Origin: Streptococcus parasanguinis | Lineage (GTDB): Bacteria > Bacillota > Bacilli > Lactobacillales > Streptococcaceae | DNA length: 64,000 bases | Reading direction: 5' to 3' | NCBI RefSeq assembly: GCF_016648855.1 | Contig: NZ_JACLQU010000003.1 | Span: forward strand, 1 to 64,000 | Shown here: one piece after another, positions 38,365-47,542 of the stretch | Layout of the letters: each line of letters starts with the position of its first letter | Numbering within the stretch: the first letter of the stretch is position 1 | The notes under the pieces: model-generated | What the model was told of the DNA's origin: nothing | Database searches by the model: none | Seen by the model: only the letters and a program-made list of their open reading frames with translations | Translations under genes and position numbers: made by a program

Positions 38365-38486
38365 GTTTTTCTACCTATTTCAATATTTATCGCTTCATTA
38401 TACCATAAATCCCCATAAAATAGGGACTGTGGCCTCTATTTTGAACGAGCAAGGCTTTCCTTCATCGCGCAATTCCATTTGCCCAC

Positions 38487-38510
38487 CAAAAAAGAGGCTC
38501 TTGCCTCTTC
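38487..38510 (-). terminator. Terminator of yajC
   Basis: AAGAGGC and GCCTCTT form a stem with a four-base loop; the minus strand continues with a run of seven T. Confidence 0.8.
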
Positions 38511-38518
38511 TTTGATGA

Positions 38519-38845
38519 TTATTCTTCGATAGCTGAATCGACATCTGAGCTAGCAGATTCTGTAGCAGTGGCTGAGATCCCTTCTGATACAGGAAGAACT
38601 GTTTTGATCGCTCCCAATTCAAAGGTCAGGTAGACACCATCAACATCCAAGACAACGGTCTTGCGATCTGTATCGACTTCATCGATGGTTCCGTACAAGC
38701 CACCAATCGTGATGACTTCATTTCCTTTTTGAAGTTTATTCAAACTTTCCATCCGTTTTTGGTACTGTTTCTTTTGGCTACGGCTCATGAAGTACATCAA
38801 ACCGACCATCAGAATAAGCATAATTAGCAAACTTCCGCCTTGCAT
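38519..38845 (-). CDS. yajC: Preprotein translocase subunit YajC
   Basis: A 108-residue single-span protein (SLLIMLILMVGLMYFMSRSQKKQ at the N-terminus, then a YajC domain with LQKGNEVITIGGLYGTIDEVD). It associates with SecYEG-SecDF and is not essential in most bacteria. A good promoter lies 32 bases upstream and a terminator follows, so it stands alone although it neighbours the uppS operon. Confidence 0.94.
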   Translation of the reverse strand: MQGGSLLIMLILMVGLMYFMSRSQKKQYQKRMESLNKLQKGNEVITIGGLYGTIDEVDTDRKTVVLDVDGVYLTFELGAIKTVLPVSEGISATATESASSDVDSAIEE

Positions 38846-38876
38846 ATGTTTCTCCTTTAATTTTCATATATGCTAT

Positions 38877-38905
38877 ACTATATCAAATTTCGCCCGTCTT
38901 TTCAA
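38877..38905 (-). promoter_or_regulatory. Sigma-A promoter of yajC
   Basis: The minus strand reads TTGAAA (38900-38905), 17 bases, TATAGT (38877-38882). Confidence 0.75.
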
Positions 38906-38989
38906 GTTTTCCCATCCTCTTCAAGCAAAATCAGACTCCAGTCTCAGATTTGGATGCAAAAGAAAAAACCACGAAAAGTGGGCTACTGA

Positions 38990-39235
38990 CTAATCAATCG
39001 TAATGCCATACTTTTCGTGATTCTCATCATACCAATCAATCAAGGCCAAAGCCGTTTGATAGGTAATATTTTTGATTTTACTCGTTCCCTTAGTCAAAGT
39101 CGCCAAGCTCATTTTGCTGATGTTTGTTTCAGTTGCGACACGATAGCTCGTCAAGCGACCATCAACCATCAGTTGAACAACGGCTTCTACTTTTCTGTAT
39201 TCGGGAGTTGAGTAGATATCAATTGTATTGCTCAT
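38990..39235 (-). CDS. Small helix-turn-helix protein
   Basis: An 81-residue protein with a compact HTH of the Xre/Cro look (VVQLMVDGRLTSYRVATETNISKMSLATLTKGTSKIKNITYQTALALIDWYDENHEKYG). It is probably a DNA-binding regulator of phage or plasmid style. The ATG at 39235 follows GGAAG; a TTG at 39253 gives a longer form. Two similar boxes, CAAATTGGG and CCAAATAGGG, lie 75-120 bases upstream (about 39309-39360) and could be autoregulatory sites. Target genes unknown. Confidence 0.65.
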   Translation of the reverse strand: MSNTIDIYSTPEYRKVEAVVQLMVDGRLTSYRVATETNISKMSLATLTKGTSKIKNITYQTALALIDWYDENHEKYGITID

Positions 39236-39403
39236 CTTACTTCCATTCCTCAAATTTTATTCTTGTATAGATTATATACTTATTTTCTTTATTTATTAAT
39301 AAATTTGCTCAAATTGGGTTAATTTCACTAATTATTGATGTTTTTTTGGCCCAAATAGGGTCTTTTTCGCTTTATACGGCGAATAATTTCCCCCAGGTGG
39401 GAA

Positions 39404-39436
39404 GAAAAAATAAAGACCGCTATATGATAGCAGTCT
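39404..39436 (-). terminator. Terminator of clpL
   Basis: AGACTGCTAT and ATAGCGGTCT form a 10-bp stem with one G-T pair on the minus strand, followed by TTATTTTTTC. Confidence 0.82.
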
Positions 39437-39460
39437 CTATTTTTCACAAACTAATTCGCC

Positions 39461-41590
39461 TTAATCTGCTTGTTTATCAGTGTTTTCTTCCTTCTTTGTG
39501 TCTTTTTCTCTGATCACAAGCACACCATCTTCCATGTCAGCTTCAAGATGTTTAGCATCCAAGTTATCCAAGTGGAAGTCTGTCACTTTGTCACGGATTT
39601 GTTGTTCAACTACCCGACGGAGTGGACGAACACCCATCACTTCATCATAACCTTCTTCAGTCATATATTCTTTGGCTGCATCGCTCACTGCCAAGTCGAT
39701 TTCTTTCTTAGAAAGGGTCTTATTGACATCTACCAACATCAAATCAACAATCTTAGAAAGGTCTTCCTTGCTCAAGTGTGAGAATTCAATAACAGCGTTG
39801 AAACGGTTCAAGAATTCTGGACGGAAGTAAGGTTTCAAACGATCCATGAGTTCTGGTTTATCCGCAGCTTCTGTCAAGTTGGCTTCGTAACCAAAGCCAG
39901 CGTTTGAAGTGGCGATAATCACAGTGTTCTTGAAGTTGACCGTGTTCCCTTGACCATCTGTCAAACGACCATCATCCAAGACTTGAAGGAGAAGGGTGAT
40001 CACTTGAGGATCTGCCTTTTCAATTTCGTCGAGAAGGACGATTGAGTATGGGTTACGGCGAACACGTTCTGTCAAGGTATTGCTGTTATCATCGTAACCA
40101 ACATAACCAGCTGTTGTACCAATCAATTTAGAAACGGCTGTGCGGTCGCTGTATTCTGACATGTCCAAACGGATGATCGCATCTTTGGTTCCGAACATAT
40201 CAAGTGCCAATTGTTTAGCCAACTCAGTTTTACCGACACCAGTAGGACCTACAAAGAGGAAGCTACCGATTGGACGGTTCCCTTCGTCAAATCCTGCACG
40301 GTTCCGACGGATAGCACGTGCTACTGCTTCAACGGCTTTATCTTGACCGATAACCTTAGTTTGCAAACGGTGACCCATATCTTTCAAACGTTCGATATCA
40401 GTTGCACCCATTTGTGATACTGGAATACCCGTCATCCGTTCTACTGATTCAGCCACATCGTTGATTGTTGCTGTTACTTTATGGTCTTCCGTATGGTTTT
40501 CAATTTTCTTTTCAAGTTCTTCGATACGAACTTTTGCTTTCAAAGCTGCTTCGTAATCTTCTTTAGCCGCAGCTTCTTCTTGTTTGGTTTTTTCTTCTTC
40601 AATTTCATGTTCCACAGCATGGACATCTGTTACAGGATGTTGGGCTGCCAAGTGGGCAGCTGTCACATCGACCAAGTCAATGGCCTTATCAGGCAAGCTA
40701 CGTTGTGGAATGTATTGGATCGAATAATCAACCGCTGCTTTCAAAACTTCATCTGGCAAGATGACATTGTGGTGTTTTTCATAAAGATCACGGATCCCTT
40801 GGAGGATCTTGAAAGTATCTTCGGCTGATGGAGCATTGACTTTCACTTCGTTGAAACGACGAGCAAGAGCCGCATTCTTCAAGATGGTGTTACGGTATTC
40901 ATCTTGAGTAGTTGCCCCAATGACTGTCAATTCCCCACGTGAAAGAGCAGGTTTGATGATATCCGCAAGACCTTTAGATCCTTGACCATCACCTGTGCTG
41001 CCTGCACCAAGGATTTGATGGATTTCATCAAAGAAGAGAATGACATTTCCCATAGCCTTGACTTCTTGGATCAGATTTTGAATATTTTCTTCAAAGCTAC
41101 CACGGTATTGCGTACCAGCTTCTAGACCAGAAATATCAATCGAGATGATTTCTTTGTTTTTGATAGCAGCTGGAACATCCCCGTTCACAATAGCTTGTGC
41201 CAAACCTTCTACAACTGCAGTTTTACCAACACCGGCATCCCCTACAAGGACAGGGTTGTTCTTGGTACGACGAGACAAGATTTCAGCAGTTTCTTGAATT
41301 TCTTTATTACGTCCGATGACCGGATCCAATTTTCCTTCACGAGCTTCTTCGGTCAAGTTACGACCAAGTTTTGCAAGGATCCCATCTTGTTTCATTCCTT
41401 TACCTTGATGGTGTTGCACTTGCTCGCTTCCTTCATTTGGCAGTTGACCAGTTTGGCGGTAAATAGCGAATTCTTCAGGTGTCACTTCACGACCGTTGAT
41501 CATGTAGCGACGGCTTTCAGAACGAAAACCACCCATGTTTCCCATTAGTTGATTGAAAAGATCATCCATATTGTTAAAGTTGTTATTCAT
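39461..41590 (-). CDS. clpL: ClpL, stress-induced Hsp100 ATPase
   Basis: A 709-residue Clp ATPase of the ClpL group, known from lactic acid bacteria as a chaperone for heat, acid and penicillin tolerance. The short N-terminus is Asn/Met-rich ([19 protein letters not shown]) and lacks the double Clp-N repeat of ClpB/ClpC. Two AAA+ modules have Walker [10 protein letters not shown] (about 116) and GPTGVGKTE (about 446), separated by a short middle domain (about 330-375, [19 protein letters not shown]). No ClpP-docking IGF loop is evident, which fits a disaggregase working without ClpP. The 5' leader is about 240 bases and carries repeats. Confidence 0.95.
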   Translation of the reverse strand: MNNNFNNMDDLFNQLMGNMGGFRSESRRYMINGREVTPEEFAIYRQTGQLPNEGSEQVQHHQGKGMKQDGILAKLGRNLTEEAREGKLDPVIGRNKEIQETAEILSRRTKNNPVLVGDAGVGKTAVVEGLAQAIVNGDVPAAIKNKEIISIDISGLEAGTQYRGSFEENIQNLIQEVKAMGNVILFFDEIHQILGAGSTGDGQGSKGLADIIKPALSRGELTVIGATTQDEYRNTILKNAALARRFNEVKVNAPSAEDTFKILQGIRDLYEKHHNVILPDEVLKAAVDYSIQYIPQRSLPDKAIDLVDVTAAHLAAQHPVTDVHAVEHEIEEEKTKQEEAAAKEDYEAALKAKVRIEELEKKIENHTEDHKVTATINDVAESVERMTGIPVSQMGATDIERLKDMGHRLQTKVIGQDKAVEAVARAIRRNRAGFDEGNRPIGSFLFVGPTGVGKTELAKQLALDMFGTKDAIIRLDMSEYSDRTAVSKLIGTTAGYVGYDDNSNTLTERVRRNPYSIVLLDEIEKADPQVITLLLQVLDDGRLTDGQGNTVNFKNTVIIATSNAGFGYEANLTEAADKPELMDRLKPYFRPEFLNRFNAVIEFSHLSKEDLSKIVDLMLVDVNKTLSKKEIDLAVSDAAKEYMTEEGYDEVMGVRPLRRVVEQQIRDKVTDFHLDNLDAKHLEADMEDGVLVIREKDTKKEENTDKQAD

Positions 41591-41605
41591 ATTGTATACC
41601 TCTAA

Positions 41606-41685
41606 TTTACATAATTTTAATTCATTCTTGAAAATTAGCAGACCAATTGGCTGCCGTTTGATTGTTTACATAATTTTAATTCATT
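41606..41685. repeat. Direct repeat in the clpL leader
   Basis: A 21-base identical sequence beginning TTTACATAATTTTAATTC occurs at 41606-41626 and 41665-41685. Between them GCAG-A-CCAATTGG-CTGC (41637-41653) is an inverted repeat. The promoter copy of the same pattern (TTTACATAA, GCAGACCAATT, TTTACATAATTTT) recurs at 41825-41885, so the leader looks like a degenerate duplication of the promoter region. Confidence 0.7.
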
Positions 41686-41836
41686 TATTTAATAATAGCC
41701 CTACAGGCTAACAGTTTCTATTTTTCCTTTTATCAATTAGTTGTCTTAATTCTGGAAATAGCATATCACCATCTCCTTTCCACTATTGATCTTGTAAACC
41801 AGTAGGTTTTTCAACCTCTTTTTGTTTACATAAATT

Positions 41837-41865
41837 ATTATAACGCAGACCAATTTCTTTGTCAA
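41837..41865 (-). promoter_or_regulatory. Consensus sigma-A promoter of clpL
   Basis: TTGACA (41860-41865), 17 bases, TATAAT (41837-41842) on the minus strand: a perfect match in all three features. A promoter this strong on a stress gene implies a repressor; CtsR is the usual one, but a canonical CtsR direct repeat is not obvious. The spacer holds AATTGGTCTGC, repeated in the leader. Confidence 0.85.
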
Positions 41866-41893
41866 CACTTTTTTACATAATTTTTTAAATTTA

Positions 41894-41922
41894 TTAAAAA
41901 AATCTGGACGTCACTCCAGATT
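41894..41922 (-). terminator. Terminator of the second T7SS effector cassette
   Basis: AATCTGGA and TCCAGATT form an 8-bp stem with a six-base loop; on the minus strand seven T follow. Confidence 0.83.
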
Positions 41923-41946
41923 CCATATTTAAATGGATGTTCTTGG

Positions 41947-42246
41947 CTAGATAGATTTAAATTTCCCAGCTTTTTCTTGAATAGATATCTGTACATTTTT
42001 AGCAAATTGACCCACCATGGACTGATCCAGTTGCTTTCCAACGACCTGGACGTCTTCTTCGGCTACTGTTGTAATCCCAGTCAAGCCATCATTGTAACGT
42101 TTCTCAACTCCTGCCTTGCAGGTCAATAAAACGGGCGCATAGACAACACGGATTAAATCTTTTTCAAGTTTCTTTCGGCTTTCGATGATCCTCATCTTAT
42201 CTTTCATATCTAAATCAAAGAAATCTTTGACTGGACTATCACCCAT
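41947..42246 (-). CDS. Small helical protein, candidate T7SS effector partner (b)
   Basis: A 99-residue soluble protein, not recognised by family. It has a basic helical front (DMKDKMRIIESRKKLEKDLIRVVYAPVL) and an amphipathic end (MVGQFAKNVQISIQEKAG). It is the last gene of the cassette that holds the lipase effector, 18 bases after the partner (a) gene, with GAGGAGG four bases before the ATG. T7SS effectors such as TslA travel with two small helical partners (TlaA1, TlaA2) encoded next to them; size and position here suggest the same, but this is inference. Confidence 0.6.
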   Translation of the reverse strand: MGDSPVKDFFDLDMKDKMRIIESRKKLEKDLIRVVYAPVLLTCKAGVEKRYNDGLTGITTVAEEDVQVVGKQLDQSMVGQFAKNVQISIQEKAGKFKSI

Positions 42247-42264
42247 ACTTCCTCCTCTTCTATA

Positions 42265-42645
42265 CTATGAAACTTTATCTTGTGCAAACTCCTCTTCCAG
42301 TTGGTATCTATCTTTCCGGTAGGATTGCCATAAATTCTCTTCCTCGATTTCGATCTGTTTTAAGACTACATGTGCAGCTTCTCTAGCTTCGAGATCATAC
42401 TCTTCGATACAGCGATGGAGGGACTCCCATCCACAACTGACATCAACCTCCTGCTCTTGTAAGAAGGAAGCTGCCATCAGATACTCTTCTTCCAGCATCT
42501 GGGTAAAGAGCTGCTGTTTTCTTTCCACTAGGCAACGCTTTTCATCTAGCTTCAAGCGCGCTTTGTGAAACTCTCTTTCCAAGTGATCTAGTTTCTTTTC
42601 CTTTTTCGAAAGAGTAGATGAAATTAATAAGCTAGTTGTTCCCAC
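42265..42645 (-). CDS. Small helical coiled-coil protein, candidate T7SS effector partner (a)
   Basis: A 126-residue, almost wholly helical and highly charged protein (LSKKEKKLDHLEREFHKARLKLDEKRCLVERKQQLFTQMLEEEY) with the look of DUF5082/LXG-associated partners. No signal peptide. The GTG start overlaps the end of the lipase gene by 22 bases (AGGAG ten bases ahead), so synthesis is coupled to the effector. Expected role: binding the helical C-terminal domain of the effector for delivery to EssC. Family membership needs a profile search. Confidence 0.62.
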   Translation of the reverse strand: MGTTSLLISSTLSKKEKKLDHLEREFHKARLKLDEKRCLVERKQQLFTQMLEEEYLMAASFLQEQEVDVSCGWESLHRCIEEYDLEAREAAHVVLKQIEIEEENLWQSYRKDRYQLEEEFAQDKVS

Positions 42646-44234
42646 TGGTTCATTTCTCCTGCTATTTTTTGGTCTTTTGCTTTTAAGAGCTCAATTCCTG
42701 CATTCACTTGCTCGTTTAAAGCATGAAATTCATTTGATAAGGACTGATATGCAGCCAAACGGTTGTCGAATCTTTCTCTTACTTCAGTGACAACTGTTTG
42801 CCTTGTTGCACCAGCCTGTGCATAGGCCTCTTCTACTTCCGCAAGATTGAGAATGAAGCCTTTCGGAACGGTCTGTAATACTTTCTCTAAAGCTTCTAAA
42901 TCTGTATCCAGTTGTGCCTTAGATTTCTGAGCTTGCTCCAGCCCTTCATCCACTACTCGAATCAGCTCATCAGAAGCCAAGCGTGCCTGCAAAGCATCAA
43001 GATAAATCCGTTCACTTGAGCTCAGTCCACCACCTGTTTTTTGCAATTTATCCTTTAGGCGATAGTAAACCTTCATCCGCTCTTCAATGATTTCCTTCCG
43101 AGTGATGGCTTCCGTTCCCTTTTCAAGAACTAAATTTCCATTCTTATCATAGATATAACCATGCATCATATGCTGTCGGCCTATATCTTTCAGATTCTTC
43201 GTTTTGAGGTGCTTAACAATCCCACTAGATTCCTTGCTTCCAGAATCCTGATAACCCAAGCTAACCAAATCTTTATGGTCAATGTGATTGTAGATTTTGT
43301 ACTTCAGCGAATCTATACGCGCTTTTTGCTCGGGTGTTAAGATGGAATAGGCATTAGGACCATTGTATAGATGGACAGTCCCAATATGAGACGCTTCTTC
43401 TTCCGTCAAGCAGGCAAGCGCATACTGAATATTCATAGACCCCAGAGAGTGACCGTATAGATCGATCTTGGCATTGGGGTATTTTCGGATCACCTCTTTC
43501 AAATGAGCTGCAGCATCTTTAAATTGCGGAGGCGGGAAAGTACCTCTATCTTTGTTGTACTCTTTTAAAATGGTAGCCCCAATAAATAATGGAAACTTTG
43601 CTTGACTATCAATTAGAATATCCGTTCCCATACCATATAGATTTGCTTTCGCCTCACGATAAGCATTTGTTATTGGATTACTTCTAATACTCTTGACAAA
43701 GCTTTTTACATTATTTCCAACATTTTTATCGAGTAAACTAAACGGATAACTAATAAGCTCCGAAATATTAGAATCGGCAGTTTCATCCCTTTTTTTCAAA
43801 TTCTCCTTAATCTTATCTCTGGTGAATCTTTTCGCATAATCTGTCGCATAGTTCGCCGCTCCATTGGGACCAAGAATGTTAGAAGCAGCAGGCAAATCTG
43901 TCTTTACCCAATCCGTAAATGTATCATGGAGTAATTCTTGTGTACTTGTTTCAGTTTCAGATCCCTTCATCAAAACTGTCACGTCATGGATCTGGGCACG
44001 CGCATCATCTGAAGCAGTATAGGGGACTGCTTTTTGTTTTTCGCCTTGTTGGCCATTGTTAGTAAGAACGAAGACCTGCTCCTCATTGTCATTTACATTA
44101 TCATAGATGTGAGCGACATTGCCAATGTATTCTCCAGTTTTCAATCGTACATCTTGATTATAGCTTTCTATCTCATACTCTTTATACGCAATTTCTTTCT
44201 TTATTTCATCTGAAAATGATTTATCAAAAGCCAT
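42624..44234 (-). CDS. T7SS lipase-like effector, reverse architecture
   Basis: A 536-residue protein without a signal peptide. An alpha/beta-hydrolase domain fills about 40-370 with the nucleophile elbow YGHSLGS (Ser263 in GxSxG) preceded by a strand (AKIDLY) and followed by AYSILTPEQ and the candidate acid/His region HIDHKDLVSLGYQD. The last 150 residues are a long helical domain (LASDELIRVVDEGLEQAQKSKAQLDTDLEALEKVLQ ... NEFHALNEQVNAGIELLKAKDQKI) like a C-terminal LXG domain. Enzyme first and targeting domain last is the TslA order. It lies between lipoprotein genes and two small helical partner genes, as T7SS effectors do. Stop of the lipoprotein and start here overlap (TAATG). Confidence 0.72.
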   Translation of the reverse strand: MAFDKSFSDEIKKEIAYKEYEIESYNQDVRLKTGEYIGNVAHIYDNVNDNEEQVFVLTNNGQQGEKQKAVPYTASDDARAQIHDVTVLMKGSETETSTQELLHDTFTDWVKTDLPAASNILGPNGAANYATDYAKRFTRDKIKENLKKRDETADSNISELISYPFSLLDKNVGNNVKSFVKSIRSNPITNAYREAKANLYGMGTDILIDSQAKFPLFIGATILKEYNKDRGTFPPPQFKDAAAHLKEVIRKYPNAKIDLYGHSLGSMNIQYALACLTEEEASHIGTVHLYNGPNAYSILTPEQKARIDSLKYKIYNHIDHKDLVSLGYQDSGSKESSGIVKHLKTKNLKDIGRQHMMHGYIYDKNGNLVLEKGTEAITRKEIIEERMKVYYRLKDKLQKTGGGLSSSERIYLDALQARLASDELIRVVDEGLEQAQKSKAQLDTDLEALEKVLQTVPKGFILNLAEVEEAYAQAGATRQTVVTEVRERFDNRLAAYQSLSNEFHALNEQVNAGIELLKAKDQKIAGEMNQWEQLAY

Positions 44235-44617
44235 TATTTACCCCTTAATTCATCTGATAATTCTCCTGAGATGACATAACCATTTTGTTCAAATTTGCCA
44301 TCTGATTCCTCTGTTAAAGTTGTTGTAATTGTTAGGTTATTATCATCATTGATTATAACTTTTATTATTAATCCTCCCATTGGATTATACTTCAATGAAT
44401 TTTCATTTATCTTGTAACTTTTTATAACTCCTTTATCTGTAAATGCGTTTGGATCTTCTTGCCTTAATAAATTTTCAATCACATCTTTTGCTTTCTTACT
44501 CTCTGCAATTTGAATCATTTCTTGTTTTTTGGCAGATTGTCCATTAAAAAAGCTACAGCCTCCTATGCTCAAGCTAAATACTACCATTATCAACACAATT
44601 AATTTACTTTTTTTCAT
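44234..44617 (-). CDS. DUF1310-type lipoprotein, candidate immunity protein (copy 1)
   Basis: A 127-residue lipoprotein with lipobox IGGCSF and a mature part of DUF1310 style: EMIQIAESKKAKDVIENLLRQEDPNAFTDKGVIKSYKI, then the family-typical YNPMGGL. The function of DUF1310 proteins is not established. Its stop overlaps the start of the lipase effector by one base, which ties the two tightly, and a lipoprotein at the outer membrane face is where protection from a secreted phospholipase would be needed. Immunity is inferred from this context. Confidence 0.7.
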   Translation of the reverse strand: MKKSKLIVLIMVVFSLSIGGCSFFNGQSAKKQEMIQIAESKKAKDVIENLLRQEDPNAFTDKGVIKSYKINENSLKYNPMGGLIIKVIINDDNNLTITTTLTEESDGKFEQNGYVISGELSDELRGK

Positions 44618-44644
44618 TTCTTCCCATTTCTTTCTCTAGTTTTC

Positions 44645-44786
44645 TTAAAATTTATTATACAAAATTCCATCAACGTCTGAAATGTTACTTTTGTTAAAAA
44701 ATGTTGCTAAATCATTACAAGCACTAGCTATTGATGTAACATACCAACTTTGATTCAGAAATGTTTCTATTTTCCTATATTAGGGG
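44645..44786 (-). pseudogene. Possible gene remnant between the two lipoprotein genes
   Basis: A minus-strand frame without start, ending with TAA at 44645, reads about 45 protein-like residues (for example NQSWYVTSIASACNDLATFF). It fills most of the 186-base gap between the two lipoprotein genes. It could be the tail of a deleted effector; chance is possible in AT-rich DNA. Confidence 0.3.
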
Positions 44787-44803
44787 TATTTACCTGAATG
44801 AGT

Positions 44804-45202
44804 TTATTTCCCAGTCTTTTCTGCTTTACTTAACAGATCACTTAATTTTGCTGAAATACCGTAACTACCTGCTTCGAACTGTCCTGAATCTTCCATTTGA
44901 ACAGTCGTATCGATCGTTAACTTTTTATCGCCATTGATAACGAGAGAGACATTCATGCCTCCCATTGGATTGTATTCCAATTCACCTTTTATCAGGGTAT
45001 AGGAGTGAATGACTCCTTCTGAAGTGAAAGCTTTAGGATCGATACTGATTAACAAGTGTTTTATCGCTCGCTCCATTTTCGTGCTTTCTGCAATCTGAAT
45101 CATTTCCCTTCTCTCAGCAGCTTTATCCGTAAAAAGACTGCAACCTCCTAGAAATAAAGTCAGTAAAAATAGTAGCATTAATCTTTGTTTTTTATCAGTC
45201 AT
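44804..45202 (-). CDS. DUF1310-type lipoprotein (copy 2)
   Basis: A 132-residue paralogue of the 44234-44617 lipoprotein: signal MLLFLLTLFLGGCSLF with the lipobox GGCS, the shared stretch RREMIQIAESTKMERAIKHLLISIDPKAFTSEGVIHSYTL and the motif YNPMGGM. Two diverged copies in front of one effector are typical of immunity gene accumulation, where extra copies cover toxin variants. A separate transcript start is likely given the remnant between the copies. Confidence 0.7.
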   Translation of the reverse strand: MTDKKQRLMLLFLLTLFLGGCSLFTDKAAERREMIQIAESTKMERAIKHLLISIDPKAFTSEGVIHSYTLIKGELEYNPMGGMNVSLVINGDKKLTIDTTVQMEDSGQFEAGSYGISAKLSDLLSKAEKTGK

Positions 45203-45277
45203 ATTTCCCTCTCACTTATATTATTCGTAATGATTTCTAAAAAATGACCCAATTTTTAAAAATTTTTTCCAGATCCT

Positions 45278-45303
45278 AAAAAACACACCCTTACTGGGTG
45301 TGT
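45278..45303 (-). terminator. Terminator of the ABC importer operon
   Basis: ACACACCC and GGGTGTGT form an 8-bp stem with a five-base loop; on the minus strand a run of six T follows. Confidence 0.87.
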
Positions 45304-45309
45304 CTCCTG

Positions 45310-46074
45310 TTAAATCATATATTCGACGCTATAAGTGGCATCGGATAAAATCCGTGAAAGGAATTGTTTGGTTCGTTCTTCTTTTGGACTGTTGAAGAAT
45401 TCATGAGGTTCGTTTTCTTCGATGATGTGTCCGCCATCCATAAAGATAACGTGGTTAGCCACATCACGCGCAAAGCCCATCTCATGGGTTACGACAACCA
45501 TGGTCACTCCTTCTTGGGCCAATTGCTTCATGACATCTAAGACATCACCGACCAACTCTGGGTCTAGCGCTGAAGTCGGCTCGTCCAGCAAGATCACGTC
45601 TGGTTTGACCGCGATGGCACGCGCGATTCCGATCCGTTGCTGCTGACCACCTGACAATTGAGAAGGATAGTAATCCTTGTAAGCGAGGAGACCAACTTTT
45701 TCAAGGGCTGATTCTGCCCGTTGGATAGCTTCTTCTTTTGGAATCTTACGAGCTACAACCAGGCCTTCTAAGATATTTTCAAGTGCTGTTTTGTTGGCAA
45801 ATAGATTGTAATGCTGAAAAACAAAGGCTGTCTTTTGACGAATTTCTAAAATTTCCTTTTTGCTGAGTTTTGAGAGGTCATATGCTTTTCCACCTAGGGT
45901 TAGGTGGCCTGTATCTGCCTTTTCTAAGTGATTGAGGCAGCGAAGGAAGGTTGTTTTTCCTGATCCAGATGGACCCAAAATAACGACGACATCCCCTTGG
46001 TTGACCTTGAGATTAACATCTACCAGGACTTGGTGGTCCTTAAATTTTTTCGATACGTGTTCTACTTCTAACAT
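45310..46074 (-). CDS. Amino acid ABC importer ATPase (cystine/polar type)
   Basis: A 254-residue ATPase with Walker [10 protein letters not shown] (33-41), Q-loop FQHYNLF, signature [14 protein letters not shown] and Walker [13 protein letters not shown]. It belongs to the GlnQ/TcyC/TcyN family of polar amino acid importers. It is the last gene of a seven-gene operon with two different permeases and a binding protein, which resembles the B. subtilis TcyJKLMN sulfur amino acid system. The last residues ([11 protein letters not shown]) extend past the usual family end. Confidence 0.92.
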   Translation of the reverse strand: MLEVEHVSKKFKDHQVLVDVNLKVNQGDVVVILGPSGSGKTTFLRCLNHLEKADTGHLTLGGKAYDLSKLSKKEILEIRQKTAFVFQHYNLFANKTALENILEGLVVARKIPKEEAIQRAESALEKVGLLAYKDYYPSQLSGGQQQRIGIARAIAVKPDVILLDEPTSALDPELVGDVLDVMKQLAQEGVTMVVVTHEMGFARDVANHVIFMDGGHIIEENEPHEFFNSPKEERTKQFLSRILSDATYSVEYMI

Positions 46075-46093
46075 CTTCTTATTTCTCCTTCTT

Positions 46094-46780
46094 CTATGCG
46101 AGTGTCAGGCGTTTTTCCAAGAGGTTGAATCCCCACTGAATCACCCCACAAATGATAATATAAAGAATAAAAATCACGAGATAGGATTCAAAATATTGAT
46201 AACCATAAGAGGCTTCGACCTTGGCAATGGCGGTGATATCCTTGATCGTCATGACAAAGACAAGGGAAGTTCCTTTGACCAAGTTGATGACCAGGTTACA
46301 CAAATTAGGAAGGGCTGAACGCAAGGCTTGAGGAAAAACAATTCGGATATAAGCTTGGCGGTTGGTCAAACCAATGGCTTGCGCTGCTTCTAGCTGGCCC
46401 TTATCCACAGTCAGAATAGCTGACCGGAGAATTTCTGCAAGACTCCCCGTTGTCATCAAGCTAAAGATGATAAAGGCATAGTAAATGGGATTGATCTCAA
46501 AGACATTAAAGTGACTGCCTATGCTCTTAAAAAAGCTATTCAAGAGGCTAGGAAAGAGACTATAAAAGAAGAGAATCAAGAGAATCGGAGGCGTCGCGCG
46601 AATAAAGGCTAAGTAAACCACTGAGAAACTGCGAACCCCTTTGACCTTATAGATCTGACCGAGCGCCAAAAAGAGGGCTGGAAAAAAACTCAAGAGAATC
46701 GATACGACCATGATCAGAAGGGTCACTGGAACACCACCCAAGGTGGCTAGAAATGTTTTACTAATAAAATTGAAATCCAT
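46094..46780 (-). CDS. Amino acid ABC importer permease (TcyM-like)
   Basis: A 228-residue HisMQ-family permease with about five spans and the EAA loop [31 protein letters not shown] that contacts the ATPase. Paired with the unlike permease 46784-47476, four bases away, so the importer is probably a heterodimer. The substrate is not readable; cystine or another sulfur amino acid is suggested by family resemblance and by the regulatory box upstream of the operon. Confidence 0.9.
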   Translation of the reverse strand: MDFNFISKTFLATLGGVPVTLLIMVVSILLSFFPALFLALGQIYKVKGVRSFSVVYLAFIRATPPILLILFFYSLFPSLLNSFFKSIGSHFNVFEINPIYYAFIIFSLMTTGSLAEILRSAILTVDKGQLEAAQAIGLTNRQAYIRIVFPQALRSALPNLCNLVINLVKGTSLVFVMTIKDITAIAKVEASYGYQYFESYLVIFILYIIICGVIQWGFNLLEKRLTLA

Positions 46781-46783
46781 AAG

Positions 46784-47476
46784 CTACCTTTCTGTTACGC
46801 TGAGTCGTTTTTCAAGCAATTGAGCGGAGAAGGAGATCACAAGAGCAATTCCCCAGTAGATCACTGCTACGGCTGTATAAGTCTCGAGGGAATCATTCCC
46901 AAGGTTGCGACTGATCAAGTTGTTTCCTGCTCCCATGATATCGATAAAGCCAATGGTATAAGCCAAAGCGGCATCGCGCATGAGGTTCAAGATGGCCGTC
47001 GTCATATTTGGAAGAGCCACACGAAAGGCTTGGGGAAGGACAATCCGCCAAATGGTCTGAGCTGGTGTCAATCCGATACTCAAGCCCGCTTCCATCTGGC
47101 CTTTGGGAATGGCCAAATAGGCTGCCTTGAAGACCTCAGAGATCATCGCCGCAAAGAGAAGAAACATGGCCACAAGGACAAAGACAAACTTGGACCAGTG
47201 GTCAATATCAATGCCCAACCACCAGTTCAAAAATTGGGGTAGTCCATAAAAGACCAAAAAGAGCAAGACAATCGGAGGGGTACAACGCAAGGTAAAGACA
47301 TAGCCTTTTGCCAGACCTGCTCCTACCTTCTCTTCTGATACTTGTGCCCAAGTCAAAACCAAGCCAAATGCAGAACCAAGAAGCGTCGTTAACACCATCA
47401 AAGCTAAGGTCGCTGGTAGAGCTTGGACCAAGGTTGGAAGAAATGACCAGACCTTGGAAATGTCGTATGAGACCAT
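46784..47476 (-). CDS. Amino acid ABC importer permease (TcyL-like)
   Basis: A 230-residue HisMQ-family permease with five spans and the EAA loop GQMEAGLSIGLTPAQTIWRIVLPQAFRVALP. It partners the 46094-46780 permease. LRCTPPIVLLFLVFYGLPQ is the conserved family segment after the second span. Confidence 0.9.
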   Translation of the reverse strand: MVSYDISKVWSFLPTLVQALPATLALMVLTTLLGSAFGLVLTWAQVSEEKVGAGLAKGYVFTLRCTPPIVLLFLVFYGLPQFLNWWLGIDIDHWSKFVFVLVAMFLLFAAMISEVFKAAYLAIPKGQMEAGLSIGLTPAQTIWRIVLPQAFRVALPNMTTAILNLMRDAALAYTIGFIDIMGAGNNLISRNLGNDSLETYTAVAVIYWGIALVISFSAQLLEKRLSVTER

Positions 47477-47542
47477 GTTTCTTTTCCTTTCTGTATCCGT
47501 ATAGAAATAAGGAAGCTGGGGCTATGCGCACCCAGTTCCATC

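Noticed and set aside
41606-41885. CRISPR-like array before clpL
   Set aside because: Only two to three imperfect, AT-rich repeats with uneven spacing and no cas genes; it is promoter-region duplication.
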